A DNA stretch of 64,000 nucleotides from Clostridium niameyense (lineage in GTDB: Bacteria; Bacillota; Clostridia; Clostridiales; Clostridiaceae). Both the position numbers and the translations under genes were made by a program. Under the pieces are notes generated by a model. The model made no database searches. It was given only the letters and a program-made list of their open reading frames with translations, and was not told the DNA's origin. This document shows positions 28,101-40,467 of the stretch, piece by piece. The stretch's first letter is position 1. Each line of letters starts with the position of its first letter. The stretch covers positions 1 to 64,000 of the forward strand of contig NZ_LN849007.1 of assembly GCF_001243045.1 (NCBI RefSeq). Reading direction: 5' to 3'.

Positions 28101-28822
28101 AATTAGGCTGGCATGTAGCAACTCCAGTATTTGATGGTGCCACTGAATATGATATAGTGGATTGCTTAAAAGATGCTGGATATTCAGACGATGGAAAGAC
28201 AGTATTATATGATGGAAGAACTGGTGAACCATTTGATAATAGAGTAACTGTTGGATACATGTATATATTAAAACTTGCTCATCTAGTCGATGACAAAATA
28301 CATGCTAGATCAACTGGTCCATATTCACTAGTAACTCAACAACCACTTGGAGGTAAGGCTCAATTTGGAGGACAGAGATTTGGTGAAATGGAAGTTTGGG
28401 CATTAGAAGCATATGGAGCTGCCCACACTCTTCAAGAAATATTAACAGTTAAATCCGATGATGTGGTAGGAAGGGTAAAAACTTATGAAGCAATAGTTAA
28501 AGGTGAGAATATACCTGAACCTGGAGTACCAGAATCATTTAAAGTTTTAATAAAAGAATTACAAGCGTTATGTCTTGATGTAAAAGTATTGAATGATGAT
28601 AATCAAGAAATAAAACTAAAAGAGTCTGTAGAAGATGATATAGATGAATTAGATGTAAATATAGAAGGCAACGAAGCTGAAAATGAATCATCAGAAAAGC
28701 CACAAAAAGATGACTATCAAAAAGAAGATGATGAATTAAAAGAGGACGAAGAAGAACCAGAAGTTGACTTAGATTTATCTTTAGATGATTTAGAATTAGA
28801 TGATTTTAGTGATGAACACTAA
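25118..28822 (+). CDS. rpoB: RpoB, RNA polymerase beta subunit
   Basis: A 1234-residue core subunit. The rifampicin pocket ([18 protein letters not shown] followed by [13 protein letters not shown]) has the residues of sensitive enzymes. The active-centre parts GRHGNKG and MNIGQ are intact. The last ~65 residues form a strongly acidic, low-complexity tail. The start is ATG after AGGGGTG. It is cotranscribed with rpoC, 20 bp downstream. Confidence 0.97.
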   Translation: MVHPVQVGKRTRMSFSRIKEFAQMPNLIEVQLDSYDWFLKEGLQEVFDDINPIQDYTGNLNLEFVGYKLDLDNIKYSVEECKERDSTYAAPLKVKVRLLNKETGEVKEQEVFMGDFPLMTEQGTFIINGAERVIVSQLVRSPGVYYNMSVDKTGNKLFSSTVIPNRGAWLEYETDSNNIIYVRIDKTRKLPITILARALGYGTDAEIIEFFGEDERLKATIEKDNTKTREEALLEIYKRLRPGEPPTVDSAESLIESLFFDAKRYDLSRVGRYKFNKKLAIQLRIANQIADQDIVNPQTGEILIEKGQRIDRDKALEIQNSGINEVYIRIDDKIVKIIGNNFVDIHNFIDFDISDLNIKENVFYPVLKEILDNYSDEESIRDQIKNNMHRLIPKHIIRDDIYATINYEIGLAYAIGYIDDIDHLGNRRLRSVGELLQNQFRIGLSRMERVVKERMTIQDQEVITPQALINIRPVAAAIKEFFGSSQLSQFMDQTNPLSELTHKRRLSALGPGGLSRERAGFEVRDVHHSHYGRMCPIETPEGPNIGLINSLATYAKVNEYGFIETPYRRIDSKNKRATNEIVYMTADEEDQYVIARSDEPIDEDGYFLDDKVTVRAKEEVLVAPVSEVEYMDVSPRQLVSVATAMIPFLENDDASRALMGSNMQRQAVPLLKPQAPIVGTGIEFKAAIDSGVLPKAKNAGEVVYVSADEVRVKRDNDGGIDKYKLLKFKRSNQGTCINQRPIVLKGEKVEKGSLLADGPSTDLGEIALGKNILMGFITWEGYNYEDAMLISEQLVRDDVFTSIHIEEYEAEARDTKLGPEEITRDIPNVGEEALKDIDERGIIRIGAEVRAGDILVGKVTPKGETELTAEERLLRAIFGEKAREVRDTSLRVPHGEAGIIVDVKIFTRENGDELPPGVNKLVRCYIAQKRKISVGDKMAGRHGNKGVISRVLPEEDMPFLPDGRPLQICLNPLGVPSRMNIGQVLEVHLGLAASKLGWHVATPVFDGATEYDIVDCLKDAGYSDDGKTVLYDGRTGEPFDNRVTVGYMYILKLAHLVDDKIHARSTGPYSLVTQQPLGGKAQFGGQRFGEMEVWALEAYGAAHTLQEILTVKSDDVVGRVKTYEAIVKGENIPEPGVPESFKVLIKELQALCLDVKVLNDDNQEIKLKESVEDDIDELDVNIEGNEAENESSEKPQKDDYQKEDDELKEDEEEPEVDLDLSLDDLELDDFSDEH

Positions 28823-28842
28823 TTTGAAGGGAGGACTTACCC

Positions 28843-31800
28843 TTGTTTGAATTAAATAATTTTGATGCACTACAAATAGGATTGGCTTCACCTGAAAAAA
28901 TAAGGGAATGGTCAAGGGGTGAAGTAAAAAAGCCTGAAACCATTAATTATAGAACCCTAAAACCAGAAAGAGATGGATTATTTTGTGAAAGAATTTTCGG
29001 ACCTATTAAGGACTGGGAATGTCATTGCGGAAAATATAAAAGAATAAGATACAAAGGTATAGTTTGTGATAGATGTGGAGTGGAAGTTACTAAGGCAAAG
29101 GTAAGACGTGAAAGAATGGGGCACATAGAACTTGCTGCCCCTGTATCCCACATATGGTATTTCAAAGGTATACCATCACGTATGGGATTAATACTTGATA
29201 TGTCCCCAAGAGCTTTAGAGAAAGTACTTTATTTCGCTTCTTACATAGTTCTTGATCCTAAAGAAACACCTCTTTTAAAGAAACAATTATTAAGCGAAAA
29301 AGAATATAGAGAGAGTGTAGATAAGTATGGAGAAGGTAATTTTACAGCTGGAATGGGAGCTGAAGCTGTAAAAAAACTTTTAGAAGAAATAGATTTAAAT
29401 AGAACTTCTGAAGAACTAAAAGAAGATTTAAAAACAAGTACAGGTCAAAAGAAAATAAGAATAATAAGAAGATTAGAGGTAGTAGAATCTTTTAGAAAAT
29501 CAGGTAATAGGCCTGAGTGGATGATTATAGATGTCATACCGGTAATACCACCTGATTTGAGACCTATGGTTCAGTTAGATGGAGGAAGATTTGCAACTTC
29601 TGACTTAAATGATTTATATAGAAGAGTTATAAATAGAAACAATAGGTTAAAGAAACTATTGGATCTTGGTGCTCCTGATATCATTGTTAGAAATGAAAAG
29701 AGAATGCTTCAAGAAGCAGTAGATGCTCTTATAGATAATGGTAGAAGAGGAAGACCTGTAACAGGTCCTGGAAATAGACCTCTTAAATCTTTATCTGATA
29801 TGCTTAAAGGTAAGCAAGGAAGATTTAGACAAAACCTTCTAGGAAAACGTGTTGACTATTCAGGACGTTCGGTTATAGTTGTTGGACCAGAATTAAAAAT
29901 GTATCAATGCGGTTTACCAAAAGAAATGGCACTTGAATTATTCAAACCATTTGTTATGAAGAAATTAGTTCAAAATGCTTTAGCTCATAATATAAAGAGT
30001 GCTAAGAGAATGGTTGAAAGAGTTCAACCGCAAGTATGGGATGTATTAGAAGAAGTTATATTAGATCATCCTGTATTATTAAACCGTGCACCTACTCTTC
30101 ATAGATTAGGAATTCAAGCCTTCCAACCAGTATTGGTAGAAGGAAGAGCTATAAAGCTTCATCCTTTAGTATGTACAGCATACAATGCGGACTTCGATGG
30201 AGACCAAATGGCTGTCCATGTTCCATTATCTGTAGAAGCTCAGTCAGAAGCAAGATTTTTAATGTTAGCAGCGCATAACATATTAAAACCTTCAGATGGT
30301 AAGCCAGTAGTAGTTCCTACACAAGATATGGTATTAGGATCTTACTACTTGACTATAGATAAAGATGGTGTTAAGGGTGAAGGAAAAGTATTCTCATCAC
30401 CAGAAGAAGTAATTATGGCATATCAATTAAAAGAAGTTGATATACATGCTAAGATAAAGGTTAGATTAACAAGAGTAGTTAATGGAGAATTATGTACAGG
30501 AATAATTCAAGCTACTCCAGGAAAGATATTGTTTAATGAATCAATTCCTCAAGACTTAGGATACATTGATAGAAGTATACCAGAAAACAAATTAAAATTA
30601 GAAGTAGACTTCCTTGTAACTAAGAAAACTTTAGGTGGAATAATAAATAGATGTTATATGAAACATGGTGCGACAAAAACATCTGTAATGCTAGATAAGA
30701 TAAAAGCAAAGGGATATCATTATTCAACTATTGGAGCTATAACTATTTCTACTTCAGACATGGTAGTTCCTAGCGCTAAGAGGGAATTGCTAGAAAAAAC
30801 AGAAAAAGAAGTAGAAAAGATACAAAAGATATATAGAAGAGGATTCATATCAGAAGAAGAAAGATATGAAAAGGTAATAGACATGTGGACTAAGACTACA
30901 GAAGATGTAGCCAATGCCCTTATGGATAACCTTGATAAATTTAATCCAATTTATATGATGGCAGATTCAGGAGCCAGAGGTTCTAAGAGTCAAATTAAGC
31001 AATTAGCTGGTATGAGAGGACTTATGGCGAATCCGTCAGGTAAGATTATAGAATTACCAATAAAAGCATCATTTAGAGAAGGTCTTGATGTGTTAGAGTA
31101 CTTCATATCAACTCATGGTGCTAGAAAAGGTAACGCAGATACAGCTTTAAAGACTGCAGATTCAGGTTACTTAACTAGAAGACTTGTAGATGTATCTCAA
31201 GATGTTATAGTAAGAGAAGAAGACTGTGGAACCCACGAGGGATTTGAAGTTATAGAAATAAAAGAAGGAAATGAAGTTATAGAATCTTTAGCAGAAAGAC
31301 TTACAGGAAGATATTCTTTAGAGGATATTATAGATCCAAACACTGGAGAAGTAATAGTTCCTGGAGATACTTATATGGATGAAGACTTAGCTGAAAAAGT
31401 TGCAAAAACAGGAATTAAAAAGGTTAAGATAAGATCTGTATTTACTTGTAAATCTAAACATGGTGTTTGTGCTAAATGCTATGGTATGAATATGGCTACA
31501 GCTCAAAGAATTAACATCGGTGAAGCTGTAGGAATAATAGCAGCACAAAGTATAGGTGAACCTGGAACACAGCTTACAATGAGAACATTCCATACAGGTG
31601 GAGTTGCTGGATCAGATATTACTCAAGGTCTTCCAAGAGTTGAGGAATTATTTGAAGCAAGAAAGCCAAAGGGATTAGCTATTGTAAGTGAAGTATCTGG
31701 TACTGTAAGAATGGAAGAAACAAAGAAAAAGAGAACAATATTTGTAGTAACAGACTCAGGGGAAGAAGTATCCTATGATATACCATTTGGTTCTAGAATA

Positions 31801-32379
31801 AAAGTAAGCAATGGACAAAAGATTTCAGCTGGAGATGAAATAACAGAAGGTTCAGTAAATCCTCATGATATATTAAGAATAAAGGGAGTAGAAGGAGTTA
31901 AAAACTATCTACTATCAGAAGTACAAAAAGTTTATAGACTACAAGGTGTTGATATAAATGATAAACATCTAGAAGTAGTTGTAAGACAAATGACTAGGAA
32001 AGTTAAAATAGAAGATTCAGGTGATACAGAATTATTACCTGGAACTATGATAGACATATTTGATTTCCAAGAAGCTAATAGAGAAATCGAAGAAAAAGGT
32101 GGTAAGCCTGCAGAAGGTAGAATTACTTTACTAGGAATTACAAAAGCAGCCTTGGCTACAGAATCATTCTTATCAGCTGCATCATTCCAAGAAACAACAA
32201 GAGTTCTTACAGATGCTGCTATAAAGGGGAAAGTAGATCCATTATTAGGATTAAAGGAAAATGTAATTATTGGTAAATTAATACCTGCTGGAACAGGTAT
32301 GACTAGATATAGATCTATAAAAATAAATACAGAAATTGAAGATAATGAAGAAGCTTCTATAGAAGCCGAAGAAATATAG
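28843..32379 (+). CDS. rpoC: RpoC, RNA polymerase beta' subunit
   Basis: A 1178-residue catalytic subunit. The N-terminal zinc site has C60, C62, C75 and C78. The catalytic loop NADFDGDQM near residue 450 binds magnesium. The second zinc site lies around the [11 protein letters not shown] segment. The bridge and trigger helices are present ([16 protein letters not shown]). The start is TTG at 28843 with GGGAGG at the proper distance. Confidence 0.97.
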   Translation: MFELNNFDALQIGLASPEKIREWSRGEVKKPETINYRTLKPERDGLFCERIFGPIKDWECHCGKYKRIRYKGIVCDRCGVEVTKAKVRRERMGHIELAAPVSHIWYFKGIPSRMGLILDMSPRALEKVLYFASYIVLDPKETPLLKKQLLSEKEYRESVDKYGEGNFTAGMGAEAVKKLLEEIDLNRTSEELKEDLKTSTGQKKIRIIRRLEVVESFRKSGNRPEWMIIDVIPVIPPDLRPMVQLDGGRFATSDLNDLYRRVINRNNRLKKLLDLGAPDIIVRNEKRMLQEAVDALIDNGRRGRPVTGPGNRPLKSLSDMLKGKQGRFRQNLLGKRVDYSGRSVIVVGPELKMYQCGLPKEMALELFKPFVMKKLVQNALAHNIKSAKRMVERVQPQVWDVLEEVILDHPVLLNRAPTLHRLGIQAFQPVLVEGRAIKLHPLVCTAYNADFDGDQMAVHVPLSVEAQSEARFLMLAAHNILKPSDGKPVVVPTQDMVLGSYYLTIDKDGVKGEGKVFSSPEEVIMAYQLKEVDIHAKIKVRLTRVVNGELCTGIIQATPGKILFNESIPQDLGYIDRSIPENKLKLEVDFLVTKKTLGGIINRCYMKHGATKTSVMLDKIKAKGYHYSTIGAITISTSDMVVPSAKRELLEKTEKEVEKIQKIYRRGFISEEERYEKVIDMWTKTTEDVANALMDNLDKFNPIYMMADSGARGSKSQIKQLAGMRGLMANPSGKIIELPIKASFREGLDVLEYFISTHGARKGNADTALKTADSGYLTRRLVDVSQDVIVREEDCGTHEGFEVIEIKEGNEVIESLAERLTGRYSLEDIIDPNTGEVIVPGDTYMDEDLAEKVAKTGIKKVKIRSVFTCKSKHGVCAKCYGMNMATAQRINIGEAVGIIAAQSIGEPGTQLTMRTFHTGGVAGSDITQGLPRVEELFEARKPKGLAIVSEVSGTVRMEETKKKRTIFVVTDSGEEVSYDIPFGSRIKVSNGQKISAGDEITEGSVNPHDILRIKGVEGVKNYLLSEVQKVYRLQGVDINDKHLEVVVRQMTRKVKIEDSGDTELLPGTMIDIFDFQEANREIEEKGGKPAEGRITLLGITKAALATESFLSAASFQETTRVLTDAAIKGKVDPLLGLKENVIIGKLIPAGTGMTRYRSIKINTEIEDNEEASIEAEEI

Positions 32380-32392
32380 AATTTATAAATTA

Positions 32393-32421
32393 TTGACATT
32401 ATAGATTCAAAATGATAAAAT
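32393..32421 (+). promoter_or_regulatory. promoter of the L7Ae-like gene and str operon
   Basis: TTGACA (32393-32398) and TAAAAT (32416-32421) with an exact 17-bp spacer begin 14 bases after rpoC stops. Confidence 0.75.
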
Positions 32422-32443
32422 ACATCTGTTATATTTTTTAATG

Positions 32444-32476
32444 GGAGCAAAGTTTTAATATTCTAAACTTTGTCTC
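32444..32476 (+). other. leader hairpin before the L7Ae-like gene
   Basis: GGAGCAAAGTTT and AAACTTTGTCTCC pair over 12 bp with a single bulged T and a nine-base loop. It lies in the 5' leader of a gene encoding an RNA-binding L7Ae-like protein. A T-poor tail argues against simple termination. Confidence 0.55.
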
Positions 32477-32510
32477 CTTGTTAATAGATATTTTAGGGAG
32501 GAAGTCAATT

Positions 32511-32753
32511 ATGATTGACAGACTTAAAGGTAATAAGGTTGTGGGAATAAAACAAACTATAAAAGCTATTAAAAATGGTACTGCTAAAGTTGTTTATATA
32601 GCAAATGACGCAAGTTATGATTTAATGGCCCCACTAAGGAAATTAGCAGATGAAAATTCCCTAGAAGTTATAGAAATTGACAGCATGAAAGAATTAGGCA
32701 AAATGTGTAGTATTGATGTAGGGGCAGCGATAGCAGCCTTACTAAAAGATTAA
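32511..32753 (+). CDS. L7Ae-like ribosomal/RNA-binding protein (YbxF family)
   Basis: An 80-residue L7Ae/L30e-fold protein. The Bacillus relatives bind kink-turn RNAs, and YbxF associates with ribosomes. The signature GIKQTIKAIKNG and IANDAS agree with the family. The start is the ATG at 32511 after GGGAGG; a longer frame upstream crosses the leader hairpin and is not supported. It lies between rpoC and rpsL, the usual place. Confidence 0.9.
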   Translation: MIDRLKGNKVVGIKQTIKAIKNGTAKVVYIANDASYDLMAPLRKLADENSLEVIEIDSMKELGKMCSIDVGAAIAALLKD

Positions 32754-32829
32754 ATATGTTATTAACTAGCCATTTTGGCATTTAATAAATTTTTATTTTA
32801 TGCATTTAAAGAAGGAGGTGCACTCACAT

Positions 32830-33207
32830 ATGCCAACAATTAGCCAATTAGTAAGAAAAGGCAGAAAAACAGTATCATCAGCATCAGATTCACCAGCATT
32901 AAAGCAATGTCCTCAAAAGAGAGGAGTATGTACAGTTGTTAAAACTACAACTCCAAAGAAACCTAACTCAGCGTTAAGAAAAGTTGCCAGAGTTAGACTT
33001 ACAAATGGATATGAAGTTACAGCTTATATTCCAGGTGTAGGACATAACTTACAAGAACATAGCGTTGTTCTTATAAGAGGAGGAAGAGTTAAAGACCTTC
33101 CAGGTGTTAGATACCATATAGTTAGAGGAGCTTTAGATGCAGCAGGTGTAGCTAACAGAATGCAATCTAGATCAAAATATGGTGCTAAGAAGCCAAAGCA
33201 AAAATAG
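32830..33207 (+). CDS. rpsL: ribosomal protein uS12
   Basis: A 125-residue 30S decoding-centre protein. KKPNSALRK and [11 protein letters not shown] carry the lysines whose replacement gives streptomycin resistance elsewhere; both are wild type here. The start is the ATG at 32830 after AAGGAGG, not the upstream in-frame ATG. Confidence 0.97.
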   Translation: MPTISQLVRKGRKTVSSASDSPALKQCPQKRGVCTVVKTTTPKKPNSALRKVARVRLTNGYEVTAYIPGVGHNLQEHSVVLIRGGRVKDLPGVRYHIVRGALDAAGVANRMQSRSKYGAKKPKQK

Positions 33208-33221
33208 TAAACTGTATTTGA

Positions 33222-33833
<612 letters not shown>

Positions 33834-33836
33834 TAT

Positions 33837-33867
33837 AAAACTGTTTTGGCTTTGCCAAAACAGTTTT
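33837..33867 (+). terminator. hairpin between rpsG and fusA
   Basis: AAAACTGTTTTGGC and GCCAAAACAGTTTT form a perfect 14-bp stem with a TTT loop. The T residues belong to the stem, with little tail after it. It may act as a partial terminator or processing site that sets the S7:EF-G ratio. Confidence 0.65.
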
Positions 33868-33904
33868 GTCAAATTAAATTTGAAAACGATAGGAGGAGTA
33901 AATC

Positions 33905-35971
33905 GTGGCTAACAAAGAGTATCCGTTGGCAAAATACCGTAATATAGGAATTATGGCCCATATAGATGCAGGAAAAACTACTGCTACTGAACGTATACTA
34001 TTTTATACAGGAAAAACACATAAAATAGGAGAAACTCATGAAGGTGCCGCTACAATGGACTGGATGGCACAAGAACAAGAAAGAGGTATCACAATAACAT
34101 CAGCAGCAACAACTTGTTTTTGGAAAGATCATCAAGTAAACATAATTGATACACCAGGACATGTAGACTTCACAGTTGAAGTTGAAAGATCATTAAGAGT
34201 TCTAGATGGAGCTGTAACAATACTAGATGCTAAAAGCGGTGTTGAACCTCAAACAGAAACAGTATGGAGACAGGCAGATAATTACAAAGTACCAAGAATG
34301 GTATTTATAAATAAAATGGATAAATTAGGAGCAGACTTCTTAATGTCTGTAAATACACTAAGAGATAGATTACATGCTAATGCAGTAGCTATTCAATTAC
34401 CTATAGGAGCAGAAGATTCATTCTCAGGAATCATAGATCTTATTAAAAATGAAGCAATAATCTATGAAGATGATTTAGGAACTAAAATGGATGAAACTGA
34501 AATTCCAGATGATATGAAAGAACAAGCAGAAGAATATAGAACAATTTTATTAGAAGCTGTTTGTGAAACTGATGAAGAATTAATGATGAAATATTTAGAA
34601 GGTGAAGAAATAACAGCTGAAGAAATAAAGAAGGCTATGAGAAAAGCTGTTATAAGCAACGAAATAGTACCTGTACTTTGCGGTTCAGCTTATAAGAATA
34701 AGGGAGTTCAATTATTACTAGATTCTATAGTTGAATTCATGCCTTCACCATTAGATATTCCACCAGTTAATGGAACAAAAGTAAGCGACGGTGAAGAAAT
34801 TACAAGACCAGCTGATGCATCAGCACCATTAGCAGCATTAGCATTTAAGATAGCTACAGACCCATTCATAGGTAAGTTAGCTTTCACAAGAGTTTATTCT
34901 GGTACTATGAACAGTGGTACTTATGTATTTAACTCAAACAAGGGTAAGAGAGAAAGAATAGGAAGACTTGTTAAGATGCATGCTAATCACAGAGAAGAAG
35001 TAGAACAACTAAAAGCAGGAGATTTAGGTGCTATAGTTGGTTTAAAAGATACTACTACAGGAGATACTCTTTGTGATGAAAATGATCCAGTAATTCTTGA
35101 AAATATGGAATTCCCAGAACCAGTTATTTCTGTAGCGATAGAACCTAAGACTAAAGCTGGTCAAGAAAAGATGGGTATAGCTTTAAGTAAATTAGCTGAA
35201 GAAGATCCAACATTCAAGACTTATACAGATCAAGAAACAGGTCAAACAATAATTTCTGGTATGGGAGAACTTCATCTTGAAATCATTGTTGATAGACTTA
35301 AGAGAGAATTTAAAGTTGAATGTAACGTAGGTCAACCACAAGTTGCTTACAAAGAGACTATAAGAAAGCCAGTTAAAGCTGAAGGTAAGTTCATTAGACA
35401 ATCAGGTGGACGTGGACAATACGGACATTGTTGGATTGAAATGACTCCAACTGAAGGTGAATATGAATTTGAAAATGCTATCGTTGGTGGTGCTATACCA
35501 AGAGAATACATTCCAGCTATAGATAATGGAATTAAAGAAGCATCTGAAAGTGGTATAATCGCTGGATATCCAGTTATTAACTTCAAGGTTAAGTTAGTTG
35601 ATGGATCATACCATGATGTTGACTCTTCAGAAATGGCATTTAAGATTGCAGGTTCTATGGCATTCAAGAATGCAATGAGCAAGGCGGATGCAGTATTATT
35701 AGAGCCTTCAATGAAGGTAGAAGTAGTTGTGCCAGAAGAATATATGGGAGATGTAATTGGAGATATTAACTCAAGAAGAGGTAGAATAGAAGGAATGACT
35801 CCAAGAGCAGGTGCAGAAGTAATAAGAGCTTTCGTACCACTTTCTGAAATGTTTGGATATGCTACTACTTTAAGATCTAAGACTCAAGGTAGAGGAAACT
35901 ACGTAATGCAATTTGACCATTACGAAGAAGTTCCAAAGAGTATACAAGATAAAATTATTGGTAATAAATAA
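33905..35971 (+). CDS. fusA: EF-G, elongation factor for translocation
   Basis: A 688-residue housekeeping [11 protein letters not shown] (18-25), RGITI (60-64), DTPGH (82-86) and NKMD (136-139) are all canonical, in contrast to the paralogue at 713-2791. Domains IV and V show SGGRGQYG and YMGDVIGDI. The start is GTG at 33905 after AGGAGG. It is followed by the second tuf gene with no terminator between. Confidence 0.97.
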   Translation: MANKEYPLAKYRNIGIMAHIDAGKTTATERILFYTGKTHKIGETHEGAATMDWMAQEQERGITITSAATTCFWKDHQVNIIDTPGHVDFTVEVERSLRVLDGAVTILDAKSGVEPQTETVWRQADNYKVPRMVFINKMDKLGADFLMSVNTLRDRLHANAVAIQLPIGAEDSFSGIIDLIKNEAIIYEDDLGTKMDETEIPDDMKEQAEEYRTILLEAVCETDEELMMKYLEGEEITAEEIKKAMRKAVISNEIVPVLCGSAYKNKGVQLLLDSIVEFMPSPLDIPPVNGTKVSDGEEITRPADASAPLAALAFKIATDPFIGKLAFTRVYSGTMNSGTYVFNSNKGKRERIGRLVKMHANHREEVEQLKAGDLGAIVGLKDTTTGDTLCDENDPVILENMEFPEPVISVAIEPKTKAGQEKMGIALSKLAEEDPTFKTYTDQETGQTIISGMGELHLEIIVDRLKREFKVECNVGQPQVAYKETIRKPVKAEGKFIRQSGGRGQYGHCWIEMTPTEGEYEFENAIVGGAIPREYIPAIDNGIKEASESGIIAGYPVINFKVKLVDGSYHDVDSSEMAFKIAGSMAFKNAMSKADAVLLEPSMKVEVVVPEEYMGDVIGDINSRRGRIEGMTPRAGAEVIRAFVPLSEMFGYATTLRSKTQGRGNYVMQFDHYEEVPKSIQDKIIGNK

Positions 35972-36012
35972 AATTAATTATAATAGAAACTTAATAAAAG
36001 GAGGAACAAAAA

Positions 36013-37206
36013 ATGTCAAAAGCAAAATATGAAAGAACAAAACCTCATGTAAATATAGGAACAATAGGACACGTAGACCATGGTAAGACAACATTAACAG
36101 CAGCTATTACAACAGTATTAGCAAAAGAGGGAAAGGCAGACGCAACAAAATACGACGAAATAGATAAAGCACCAGAAGAAAAAGAAAGAGGAATTACAAT
36201 CAATACATCACACGTTGAGTATGAAACAGAAAACAGACACTATGCTCACGTTGACTGCCCAGGACACGCAGACTATGTAAAGAACATGATCACAGGAGCA
36301 GCACAAATGGATGGAGCTATCTTAGTTGTATCAGCAGCAGATGGTCCAATGCCACAAACAAGAGAACATATACTACTAGCATCAAGAGTTGGTGTACAAT
36401 ACATAGTAGTATTCTTAAATAAAGCAGACCAAGTAGATGATCCAGAACTAATCGAATTAGTTGAAATGGAAGTAAGAGAATTATTAAATGAATATGGATT
36501 CCCAGGAGACGATACACCAATCGTAGTAGGATCAGCATTAGAAGTACTAGAAAACTCAGACAATGAAGAAAAAACAAAATGCATACATGAATTAATGGAA
36601 GCAGTAGATAGCTATATACCAACTCCAGAAAGAGCAACAGATCAACCATTCTTAATGCCAGTAGAAGATATCTTCACAATAACAGGAAGAGGAACAGTTG
36701 CAACAGGAAGAGTTGAAAGAGGAACATTACATACTGGAGATGAGTTAGAAATCATAGGATTAAAACAAGAAGTAGCAAAAACAGTATGTACAGGAATCGA
36801 AATGTTCAGAAAGATATTAGAAGAAGCAATGGCAGGAGATAACATCGGAGCATTATTAAGAGGTGTTCAAAGAGATGATATCGAAAGAGGTCAAGTACTT
36901 GCAAAACCAGGTTCAATAACACCACATAAGAAATTTGTAGGTCAAGTATACGTACTAAAGAAAGAAGAAGGTGGAAGACATACTCCATTCTTTAATGGAT
37001 ATAGACCACAATTCTACTTTAGAACAACAGACGTTACAGGATCAATCAACTTACCAGAAGGAATAGAAATGGTAATGCCTGGAGACCACATAGATATGAC
37101 AGTTGAATTAATAACACCAGTAGCAATGCACGAAAACCTAAGATTCGCTATCAGAGAAGGTGGAAGAACAGTAGGTTCAGGAGTTGTTACTAGCATAATT
37201 GAATAA
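36013..37206 (+). CDS. tuf: EF-Tu, copy 2
   Basis: The 397-residue protein is identical to copy 1 at 20080-21273. This copy is in the classical str operon position after fusA. Sequence identity extends from ATAAAAGGAGG just upstream to GAATAATTA just after the stop and then ends abruptly, suggesting gene conversion of the coding unit. It ends at a strong palindromic terminator. Confidence 0.97.
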   Translation: MSKAKYERTKPHVNIGTIGHVDHGKTTLTAAITTVLAKEGKADATKYDEIDKAPEEKERGITINTSHVEYETENRHYAHVDCPGHADYVKNMITGAAQMDGAILVVSAADGPMPQTREHILLASRVGVQYIVVFLNKADQVDDPELIELVEMEVRELLNEYGFPGDDTPIVVGSALEVLENSDNEEKTKCIHELMEAVDSYIPTPERATDQPFLMPVEDIFTITGRGTVATGRVERGTLHTGDELEIIGLKQEVAKTVCTGIEMFRKILEEAMAGDNIGALLRGVQRDDIERGQVLAKPGSITPHKKFVGQVYVLKKEEGGRHTPFFNGYRPQFYFRTTDVTGSINLPEGIEMVMPGDHIDMTVELITPVAMHENLRFAIREGGRTVGSGVVTSIIE

Positions 37207-37242
37207 TTAAATTAATTTTAATTATAATTATGTATTAGAAAA

Positions 37243-37272
37243 TAAAAGGAAAGAGGGCCCTCTTTCCTTTTA
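37243..37272 (+). terminator. terminator after tuf copy 2
   Basis: A perfect 30-bp palindrome, TAAAAGGAAAGAGGG and its complement, is followed by TTAATATA. It ends the str operon. Confidence 0.85.
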
Positions 37273-37305
37273 TTAATATAAAATAAGCACATTTTATAAA
37301 AATAC

Positions 37306-37334
37306 TTGTCAAAATAAAAAAAATAGTGTATACT
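37306..37334 (+). promoter_or_regulatory. promoter of the S10-spc-alpha array
   Basis: TTGTCA (37306-37311) and TATACT (37329-37334) are separated by 17 bp. It is the only clear promoter I see before rpsJ. Confidence 0.75.
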
Positions 37335-37353
37335 ATAGAAGTTGTAATGTAAT

Positions 37354-37505
37354 AACAGCGATGACTCAAGAGGTTGCCGAACTTACGGGAAATTCTTGAA
37401 GGAGTATGTCGAGGTCATGAACCTGGCGACGGTTATTCTATAGGGTACCTTGTGTTAAGTAAAACATGCAACACCCGGAACAGTTTATAGAATATTTCCG
37501 CTGTT
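37354..37505 (+). ncRNA. large structured leader of the S10 operon
   Basis: AACAGCG (37354-37360) pairs with CGCTGTT (37499-37505) and encloses the whole element. Inside, ATGAC/GTCAT (37361-37365, 37414-37418) and TCAAGA/TCTTGA (37366-37371, 37394-37399) build a first arm, and TATTCTATA/TATAGAATA (37434-37442, 37486-37494) a second, with GTGTT/AACAC inside. An alternative AGGT/ACCT hairpin at 37412-37424 overlaps the first arm. I do not recognise a named family. It lies between promoter and rpsJ, where a ribosomal-protein-controlled leader is expected. Confidence 0.6.
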
Positions 37506-37547
37506 GTGCGTAAGAAGTGAAACGTACAAGAAAAGGAGGGAACAGAA

Positions 37548-37856
37548 ATGGCAAAACAAAAAATAAGAATAAGATTAAAAGCATTTGATCACAGTATATT
37601 AGATCAATCAGCTTTAAAAATTGTTGAAACTGCTAAATCAACAGGAGCTAAAGTAGCAGGTCCAGTACCTCTACCAACAGAAAAAGATATAGTTACAATT
37701 TTAAGAGCTCCACATAAGTATAAAGATTCAAGAGAGCAGTTTGAAATAAGAACTCATAAAAGACTAATAGATATAATTAGTCCATCACCTAAAACAGTTG
37801 ATGCTTTAATGAGATTAGATCTACCAGCAGGAGTAGATATAGAAATAAAACTTTAA
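37548..37856 (+). CDS. rpsJ: ribosomal protein uS10
   Basis: A 102-residue 30S protein that also acts as the NusE antitermination partner. The family signature ([31 protein letters not shown] region) is intact. The start is ATG after AAAGGAGGG. First gene of the S10 array. Confidence 0.97.
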   Translation: MAKQKIRIRLKAFDHSILDQSALKIVETAKSTGAKVAGPVPLPTEKDIVTILRAPHKYKDSREQFEIRTHKRLIDIISPSPKTVDALMRLDLPAGVDIEIKL

Positions 37857-37938
37857 TTAAAAGTAATAGAGTAGCTATTACGAACTATTATGATTGCAGA
37901 AATAATGTGATCCGCTAATATGTTGAGGAGGTGCAAAG

Positions 37939-38568
37939 ATGAAAAAAGCTATATTAGGAAGAAAGCTTGGTATGACTCAAATATTTGACGAAAGTGGAAA
38001 AGTTATACCAGTAACTGTAATAGAAGCAGGTCCATGTGTAGTAACTCAAAAGAAAACAGTAGAAAAAGATGGATATGAAGCAATCCAAGTTGGATTTGAA
38101 GATATAAGAGAAAAATTAGTTAATAAGCCAAAGAAAGGCCACTTTGCAAAATCAGGTGTTGCAATAAAGAGAGTTCTAAGAGAATTCAGATTAGAAGATT
38201 GTAACGAATTAGAAGTTGGTCAAGAAATCAAAGCTGACGTATTTGCAGCAGGAGAAAGAGTAGATATATCAGGAGTTTCTAAAGGTAAGGGATTCCAAGG
38301 TACAATAAAGAGATGGAATGCACATAGAGGACCAATGTCTCACGGTTCTAAATTCCATAGAGCAGTTGGTTCAATGGGAGGATCATCAGATCCATCTAGA
38401 ACATTTAAAAACAAGAGAATGCCTGGACATATGGGTAATGTTAATACAACTGTCCTAAATCTTGAAGTAGTAAAGATAGTTCCAGAGAAGAACCTTATAT
38501 TAATAAAAGGTGGAGTACCTGGTCCAAATAAAGGTTTAGTACAAATAAGAAATACTGTGAAAGCTTAA
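37939..38568 (+). CDS. rplC: ribosomal protein uL3
   Basis: A 209-residue 50S protein whose loop reaches the peptidyl transferase centre. The motif [11 protein letters not shown] and [13 protein letters not shown] are intact. A small hairpin (GTAATAG/CTATTAC, 37863-37881) lies in the gap after rpsJ. The start is ATG after GAGGAGG. Confidence 0.97.
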   Translation: MKKAILGRKLGMTQIFDESGKVIPVTVIEAGPCVVTQKKTVEKDGYEAIQVGFEDIREKLVNKPKKGHFAKSGVAIKRVLREFRLEDCNELEVGQEIKADVFAAGERVDISGVSKGKGFQGTIKRWNAHRGPMSHGSKFHRAVGSMGGSSDPSRTFKNKRMPGHMGNVNTTVLNLEVVKIVPEKNLILIKGGVPGPNKGLVQIRNTVKA

Positions 38569-38592
38569 TTTTTGTAGAAAGGAGGATGCAGA

Positions 38593-39213
38593 ATGCCTAA
38601 GGTAGATTTATTTAACCAAAACGGAGAAAAAGTTGGAGATTTACAATTAGCAGATAGCGTATTTGGTGTAGAAGTTAATACATATGCTATGCATCAAGTA
38701 GTAAAAGCTTTGCTAGCAAATAAAAGACAAGGAACTCAATCAGCTAAAACAAGAGCTGAGGTTGCAGGAGGCGGAATTAAGCCTTGGAGACAAAAAGGAA
38801 CAGGTAGAGCAAGACAAGGTTCAATAAGAGCACCTCAATGGATACATGGTGGTGTTGTTTTTGCTCCAAAGCCAAGAGACTTTAGAGTATCAGTTCCAAA
38901 ATCAATGAGAAGGGTAGCTATGAAATCAGCATTAACTGAAAAAGTTAATGAAGGTTCAATGGTAGTTGTTGATGCTATAAATTTAGAAGCACCAAAAACT
39001 AGAGAAATTGTAAAAATGCTTAATGCATTCGAAGCAAAGAAAACATTAATAGTTACTGGAAATGTTGAACAAAATGTTTATAAATCAGCAAGAAATATTG
39101 AAGGGGTAGAAGTAATTCCTGCTAATAACATCAATGTATATGATTTATTAAAATATAACAAAGTTGTTATTACTAAGGATGCTGTATCCAAGATTGAGGA
39201 GGTGTATGCATAA
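38593..39213 (+). CDS. rplD: ribosomal protein uL4
   Basis: A 206-residue 50S protein lining the exit tunnel. The conserved extended loop ([19 protein letters not shown]) is intact. In proteobacteria L4 also controls the S10 operon; whether it does so through the leader here is unknown. The stop overlaps the rplW start by one base. Confidence 0.97.
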   Translation: MPKVDLFNQNGEKVGDLQLADSVFGVEVNTYAMHQVVKALLANKRQGTQSAKTRAEVAGGGIKPWRQKGTGRARQGSIRAPQWIHGGVVFAPKPRDFRVSVPKSMRRVAMKSALTEKVNEGSMVVVDAINLEAPKTREIVKMLNAFEAKKTLIVTGNVEQNVYKSARNIEGVEVIPANNINVYDLLKYNKVVITKDAVSKIEEVYA

Positions 39214-39509
39214 TGAAGCTAACTAATAATTATGACATAATAAGAAGACCTCTTATTACAGAAAAATCTATGGCTTCAATGGGTGAAAAGAAGTACACCT
39301 TTATAGTTGATATACACGCTAATAAATCACAAATAAAGAGAGCTGTTGAATCAATATTCGATGTTAAAGTAGAAGATGTTAAGACAGCAAGAATATCTGG
39401 TAAGACTAAGAGAGTGGGAGTCCACATAGGAAAGAGACCAGATTACAAAAAGGCTATAATTAAATTAAGCGATGATAGCAAAACAATAGAGTTCTTTGAA
39501 GGACTATAA
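39213..39509 (+). CDS. rplW: ribosomal protein uL23
   Basis: A 98-residue 50S protein at the tunnel exit that docks trigger factor and SRP. Starts [11 protein letters not shown] and continues as normal. The TAATG overlap with rplD implies translational coupling. Confidence 0.96.
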   Translation: MKLTNNYDIIRRPLITEKSMASMGEKKYTFIVDIHANKSQIKRAVESIFDVKVEDVKTARISGKTKRVGVHIGKRPDYKKAIIKLSDDSKTIEFFEGL

Positions 39510-39567
39510 AAGTAATAAAGCAGTTATTGGTTAGAAGGCCAGATAAGCTAACGGAGGAGGGAAACAC

Positions 39568-40401
39568 ATGGCTATTAGAGGTTTTAAACCAACCACACCT
39601 TCAAGAAGAGAAATGACTATGAGTACATTTGAAGAAATAACAACAAGTGTACCAGAAAAATCACTTCTTGTAAGCTTAAAAAAGAGTGGTGGTAGAAACG
39701 CAAATGGTAAAATAACAGTTCGCCATATTGGTGGTGGAGCTAAGAGAAAATATAGATTAATTGACTTCAAGAGAAATAAAGATGGTATTCCAGCAAAAGT
39801 TGCTACTATAGAATACGATCCAAACAGAACAGCTTTTATAGCACTTGTTGTATATGCAGATGGTGAAAAGAGATACATAATAGCACCAAATGGATTAAAA
39901 GTAGGAAATACAATAGTATCAGGAGCAGATGCTGACATAAAAGTTGGAAACTGTTTACCAATAAAGAATATACCAGTAGGTTCAATTATTCATAATATTG
40001 AGTTAGCACCAGGAAAAGGCGCTCAATTAGTTAGATCAGCTGGTAATTCAGCTCAACTTATGGCTAAAGAAGGAAAATACGCTCAAGTAAGATTACCAAG
40101 TGGAGAAGTTAGATATATAAGAGTAGAATGTAGAGCTACTTTAGGTGTTATATCTAACCAAACAAACGATATTGTTAATATCGGAAAAGCTGGTAGAAAG
40201 AGACACATGGGTGTAAGACCTACAGTAAGAGGTTCTGTCATGAACCCTAACGATCACCCTCACGGTGGTGGTGAAGGTAAGTGTCCAGTAGGACTTCCAG
40301 GTCCAGTGACTCCATGGGGTAAACCAGCACTTGGATACAAAACAAGAAAGAACAAGAAATACTCAGACAGATTTATTGTTAAGAGAAGAAATTCTAAATA
40401 G
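39568..40401 (+). CDS. rplB: ribosomal protein uL2
   Basis: A 277-residue 50S protein needed for subunit joining and peptidyl transfer. The catalytic-region histidine lies in [13 protein letters not shown] near 225-237. The start is ATG after GGAGGAGGG. A perfect hairpin follows before rpsS. Confidence 0.97.
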   Translation: MAIRGFKPTTPSRREMTMSTFEEITTSVPEKSLLVSLKKSGGRNANGKITVRHIGGGAKRKYRLIDFKRNKDGIPAKVATIEYDPNRTAFIALVVYADGEKRYIIAPNGLKVGNTIVSGADADIKVGNCLPIKNIPVGSIIHNIELAPGKGAQLVRSAGNSAQLMAKEGKYAQVRLPSGEVRYIRVECRATLGVISNQTNDIVNIGKAGRKRHMGVRPTVRGSVMNPNDHPHGGGEGKCPVGLPGPVTPWGKPALGYKTRKNKKYSDRFIVKRRNSK

Positions 40402-40431
40402 TTTGAAGAGAATATCAATATTCTCTTCAAA
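40402..40431 (+). other. perfect hairpin between rplB and rpsS
   Basis: TTTGAAGAGAATAT and ATATTCTCTTCAAA are perfect 14-bp arms around two bases. No run of T follows, so it is more likely an RNA processing or stability element than a terminator in the middle of the S10 array. Confidence 0.6.
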
Positions 40432-40467
40432 TTATTAATCTATGATTTCCGAAGGGAGGCAAATATT

